Shown: positions 14,364 to 16,612 of the stretch, in pieces
How positions within the stretch are numbered: the first letter of the stretch is position 1
Layout of the letters: each line of letters opens with the position of its first letter
NCBI GenBank assembly: GCA_038240295.1
Contig: JBBSDW010000073.1
Location: 1 to 16,612, forward strand
Direction of reading: 5' to 3'
Origin: JABDDM01 sp038240295
GTDB taxonomy: Bacteria > Bacteroidota > Ignavibacteria > Palsa-1295
Length of the DNA stretch: 16,612 nt
Notes under the pieces: generated by a model
Database searches by the model: none
What the model was told of the DNA's origin: nothing
Seen by the model: the letters and a program-made list of their open reading frames with translations, nothing else
Program-made: the position numbers and the translations under genes

Positions 14364-14726
14364 CTTATCATTATTCCCGCTCAACCGATCAACACGGAGG
14401 TCTACAAGCTTTACGGTGTGCAGCTTTCGGTGGCAATGGGACTTGTGTCCGAGCACCCGATCGCAAATGTTAACGTCGATCTCTTGCCTAATCCAGCTCG
14501 AGACAACGTTACCATTCTTGCAAAGGGATTGCGAATTGCATCCGTCGAGATCTTCGATATCCTCGGGCGCAGTGTTGCTCGCGTTTCGATGAATGGATCG
14601 TGGAAATGGAATGCGAGGACGGCCTCAGGCGAAAAGGCAAGCGCTGGCGTTTATATCGTTCGCGTTTCAGGCAGGGACGAGAACGGCCGATCGGTGATCA
14701 CTTCGAAGCGGCTTGTGATCGAGTAG
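14364..14726 (+). pseudogene. C-terminal T9SS sorting domain, severed from the upstream gene
   Basis: This is the continuation in the same frame after the amber codon at 14361. It reads PAQPINTEVYKLYGVQL, then a type A T9SS sorting domain: LLPNPARDNVTIL, EIFDILGRSVARV and ASAGVYIVRVSG, ending KRLVIE and TAG 14724-14726. If translated alone it would need an internal start such as GTG 14418, and it would have no signal peptide and so could not reach the T9SS. It is best read as the 3' half of the disrupted gene rather than a separate functional protein. Confidence 0.75.
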
Positions 14727-14728
14727 GA

Positions 14729-14785
14729 TCAGATCTTCCCTTCGAGCATGCGCACATGGCAGTTGTCGCCAATACCACATCTCAT
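14729..14785 (-). other. Eighteen-residue minus-strand frame overlapping the larger remnant
   Basis: ATG 14785 overlaps the TGA of the upstream minus-strand frame as ATGA and encodes MRCGIGDNCHVRMLEGKI. It reads like a protein C-terminus, so it may be the frameshifted end of the same decayed gene. Too short to name. Confidence 0.25.
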
Positions 14786-15126
14786 TTTATGACCCGCCGT
14801 ACACAATATATGTTGAACAATCCCACAAAGTAAACCTTATCTCCTTCCGTATAAAATCCTCCTGTCGCCGTGTCCCCTGTATAATGGGCTATGTCGGAGG
14901 CCCAGTTCCGCTTCCCGGACAGCATGTCATTTCCAATCAGCCAGTCAGCATCGGTAAAGGTGTAGGACGTATTGGTAGTTGAATCGTAGAAAGGGGAATG
15001 AAAGGTTAAGGTAGGAAGAAGCTCTGGGTACAACTGTTTGATCCAATGAACATCTCTTCTAAAAGTCCTATATATAGATAAGAGAGTAAGACTAGTGAAG
15101 GTGCCAAATTTGAAGCCGTTCGCCGA
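14782..15126 (-). pseudogene. Unrecognised gene remnant
   Basis: An open minus frame of about 114 codons with no ATG start; TTG 15033 is the first usable start. Its middle part looks like real protein: HWIKQLYPELLPTL, SYTFTDADWLIGNDML, RNWASDIAHYTGD and EGDKVYFVGLF. It ends at TGA 14782-14784. I do not recognise the family. The upstream end runs into the AT-rich sequence that likely begins the IS110 element. This suggests the 5' part of the gene was separated by the insertion, or lost. Confidence 0.35.
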
Positions 15127-15307
15127 TTACGCAACAAAAGTGAAGAAAAGTGGGAAAAAGTGAGAAATTAACCTTATTTGGATAGTTACCTTACTGTCGA
15201 GCTCTGTATCTGTGCATCAGTATCGCCGTTCTTTCAATGAGGGAATTGATAAAACATCAGTTTACTCTCGTGTTGGAGGCTTGCGACTGGACTGAATGAT
15301 ATGTGAT
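15060..15307 (+). other. Non-coding leader of the IS110 element; candidate bridge-RNA region
   Basis: About 250 AT-rich bases precede the transposase gene. In the IS110 subgroup the left end carries a structured bridge RNA of roughly 150-250 nt that guides target and donor choice. The length and position fit, but I could not fold the sequence or find the guide loops. The left boundary is estimated from the change in base composition, near a CTATATATAG palindrome at 15068-15077. Confidence 0.3.
15136..15162 (+). repeat. Three AAAAGTG repeats at exact 10-base spacing
   Basis: AAAAGTG begins at 15136, 15146 and 15156, giving one helical turn between copies. It lies in the leader of the IS110 transposase. 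The phasing would suit protein binding on one DNA face, or a purine-rich unpaired RNA segment. Confidence 0.75.
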
Positions 15308-16612
15308 ATGGTGCTAGATAATACAGCCCCAAGAAGAGAATTGTTAACACAGTCCTTCAAGACTGCGGATAACGTTAAAACGCTAAATGATTACGGCGTA
15401 GGAATCGATTGCCACTCACAGTTTATTCAGATCTGTATCCTGCTTCAGAACGGCACAAACGTCGAACAACATGAAAGAGAATTTCGCACAGATTGGTATG
15501 AATTACTTGAAGCCGCATCTTGGGTTCAGGGTATGGTACGCCTCGAAAATTTTCACTATACTCTTGAGAGTACGGGCCCGTATCATTTTCCAGTCATTAA
15601 GGCGTTCAAAGGCTATGCGCATGTAGTTAACCCGCTACTAGCCGCCCCGAGCAGACGGAAAACAGACCTACTCGACGCAAGGTTATTAGCTCACCAGGCA
15701 ATCACCGGTATGTGGCCGGTTAGTTTCATTCCACCTGAAGAAATATATGTTGCGAGAATTCTTTGGTCTGAACGAACAAGAGCTCGAAAAGAAGCTCTTC
15801 GGAATAGTAACCGAGCTATCAATTATCTCACCCGATTCGGACATTCATTTGGAGTTAAAGCTGGCCTTGGAACTCCTAAAACGGTCGCAATTATTGAGGA
15901 CCTGTATGCAGTACGAGTGCCAACTCATGTCGGAGTATGTACAATACCAACACCGCCTGCTGTTCTCGAAGTTCTCAACGAATATGTACAGTCTTATGCG
16001 CAACTCACTAGTCACGCTAAGCGAGCTGAACTTCGAGCTATCGAATACATCAACCGATCTTCTTTCCTTGCTGAAGGGGGAGAATGTGTTAGCGGAAAAA
16101 AACTGATAGGACACCTACAAACCTGTCCTGGCGTCGGGCCTGTCTGTTCTCATATTTGGGCTCTGGAGATCGTTGATGCTTCCCGATTCAAGAACGCGCG
16201 AGCGATCGCCGCCTATTGCGGTCTTGATCCTTCGTTAAAAGTTTCTGCTGGTAAGGTGACACAGCATTCCCGTCGGAAAGGAAACGGAAACTTGCATCTT
16301 GCTCTGATGCTGTCTGCGGGTGTAGTGCTCAGGATGAAGGATCATCCTCTCGCAAACTGGGGTCGTTCTATATGGAAAAGGGCTGCGAGAGGCGGGTGGA
16401 AGCGTGCTTGCGGAGCAGTTGCTAGGCGGCTAGCAATCGCTCTCTGGCACTGCCATAGAAAGCTTGAAGATTTCGATCTCTCGGTCTATACATTCTACGA
16501 AGCAATGGATGTGGATCATCAGTTGATCGAAGCCTGCGGCTTCGATACGAGAATAAAAAATATAATCACTGGTTTCGGAATACATGACACTACGCAACTA
16601 GCGCAGGCATAC
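15308..16612 (+). CDS. IS110-family DEDD transposase (C-terminus beyond window)
   Basis: An uninterrupted frame of 435 codons runs off the right edge. Starts at ATG 15308 or ATG 15296 are possible, and a TGA at 15293 closes the frame upstream. The N-terminal RuvC-like DEDD domain is clear: Asp34 in YGVGIDCHSQF, Glu87 in LESTGPYHFP, and Asp120 and Asp123 in KTDLLDARLLA. After a helical linker comes the Transposase_20 domain (CPGVGPVCSHIWALEI, then AAYCGLDPSLKVSAGK) with Ser313 in KVSAGK as the likely nucleophilic serine, and KGNGNLHLAL. Catalysis by IS110 enzymes is recombination guided by a bridge RNA. The protein is already longer than many family members, with an added C-terminal region after HRKLEDF. 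All key residues are present, so the enzyme may be active. Confidence 0.92.
   Translation, partial: MVLDNTAPRRELLTQSFKTADNVKTLNDYGVGIDCHSQFIQICILLQNGTNVEQHEREFRTDWYELLEAASWVQGMVRLENFHYTLESTGPYHFPVIKAFKGYAHVVNPLLAAPSRRKTDLLDARLLAHQAITGMWPVSFIPPEEIYVARILWSERTRARKEALRNSNRAINYLTRFGHSFGVKAGLGTPKTVAIIEDLYAVRVPTHVGVCTIPTPPAVLEVLNEYVQSYAQLTSHAKRAELRAIEYINRSSFLAEGGECVSGKKLIGHLQTCPGVGPVCSHIWALEIVDASRFKNARAIAAYCGLDPSLKVSAGKVTQHSRRKGNGNLHLALMLSAGVVLRMKDHPLANWGRSIWKRAARGGWKRACGAVARRLAIALWHCHRKLEDFDLSVYTFYEAMDVDHQLIEACGFDTRIKNIITGFGIHDTTQLAQAY

Larger units (their letters stand above)
14727..15307. other. Mostly non-coding stretch with gene remnant and transposon leader
   Basis: About 580 bases separate the T9SS fragment and the transposase. 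The left part (to about 15055) holds a minus-strand remnant with protein-like codons. The right part is AT-rich and repeats AAAAGTG, and is probably the left end of the IS110 element. No rRNA, tRNA or CRISPR repeats are seen. Confidence 0.5.
15060..16612 (+). mobile_element. IS110-family insertion sequence (right end outside window)
   Basis: The element consists of the transposase gene and its upstream leader. The left end is only estimated; IS110 elements lack conventional terminal inverted repeats and usually leave no target duplication, so it cannot be placed by simple inspection. The right end is beyond 16612. Confidence 0.7.

Noticed and set aside
15747..16106. 119-codon plus frame with acidic, Leu-rich product
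   Set aside because: It is an alternative frame inside the IS110 transposase, which has clear family motifs across the same stretch.

Overview
The window looks like a chromosomal piece of a Bacteroidota/FCB-type bacterium. Two proteins carry a C-terminal type IX secretion (T9SS) sorting domain, a third secreted-protein fragment also resembles T9SS cargo, Shine-Dalgarno sequences are mostly weak, and a nuoABCD-type complex I cluster is present. The moderate GC content and this gene mix would suit Ignavibacteria- or Kapabacteria-like lineages, but that placement is an inference without database comparison.

Layout: (1) 1-181 is the C-terminal end of a probable magnesium-chelatase-like AAA+ ATPase. 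(2) 376-3468 holds a large secreted C10 (streptopain-type) cysteine peptidase with a T9SS sorting domain, followed 3 nt later by a small secreted protein of unknown function. (3) 3472-7102, on the minus strand, is a conserved housekeeping block read nuoA-nuoB-nuoC-nuoD, then a heavy-metal-associated (CopZ-like) domain protein that overlaps the nuoD stop, then a RibD/DHFR-like reductase. The remaining nuo genes are not here. (4) 7103-9540 is an accessory island: several short palindromes, the tail of an IS1595-type transposase with a broken small ORF, and a two-gene Type II restriction-modification system (beta-class SPPY methyltransferase plus a PmeII-like endonuclease, overlapping by 53 nt). 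(5) 9759-11688 has a secreted alpha/beta hydrolase (minus) and, divergently, a membrane J-domain/TPR protein (plus).

(6) 11690-12146 is decayed sequence: a frameshifted, truncated secreted-protein gene lies between two near-identical 31-bp direct repeats, next to an imperfect inverted repeat. (7) 12315-13409 is an AI-2E/PerM-family membrane protein. (8) 13617-14726 is a secreted ASH-like-domain protein whose T9SS sorting domain is cut off by one in-frame amber codon. (9) 14729-15126 on the minus strand is an unrecognised gene remnant, and 15308 to the window end is an intact-looking IS110-family DEDD transposase open past the edge. Its upstream non-coding leader is the place where a bridge RNA would be expected in IS110-group elements.

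The most interesting items are the compact restriction-modification island, the IS110 element with its possible bridge-RNA leader and 10-bp-phased AAAAGTG repeats, and the cluster of decaying T9SS cargo genes and repeats around 11.7-14.7 kb.
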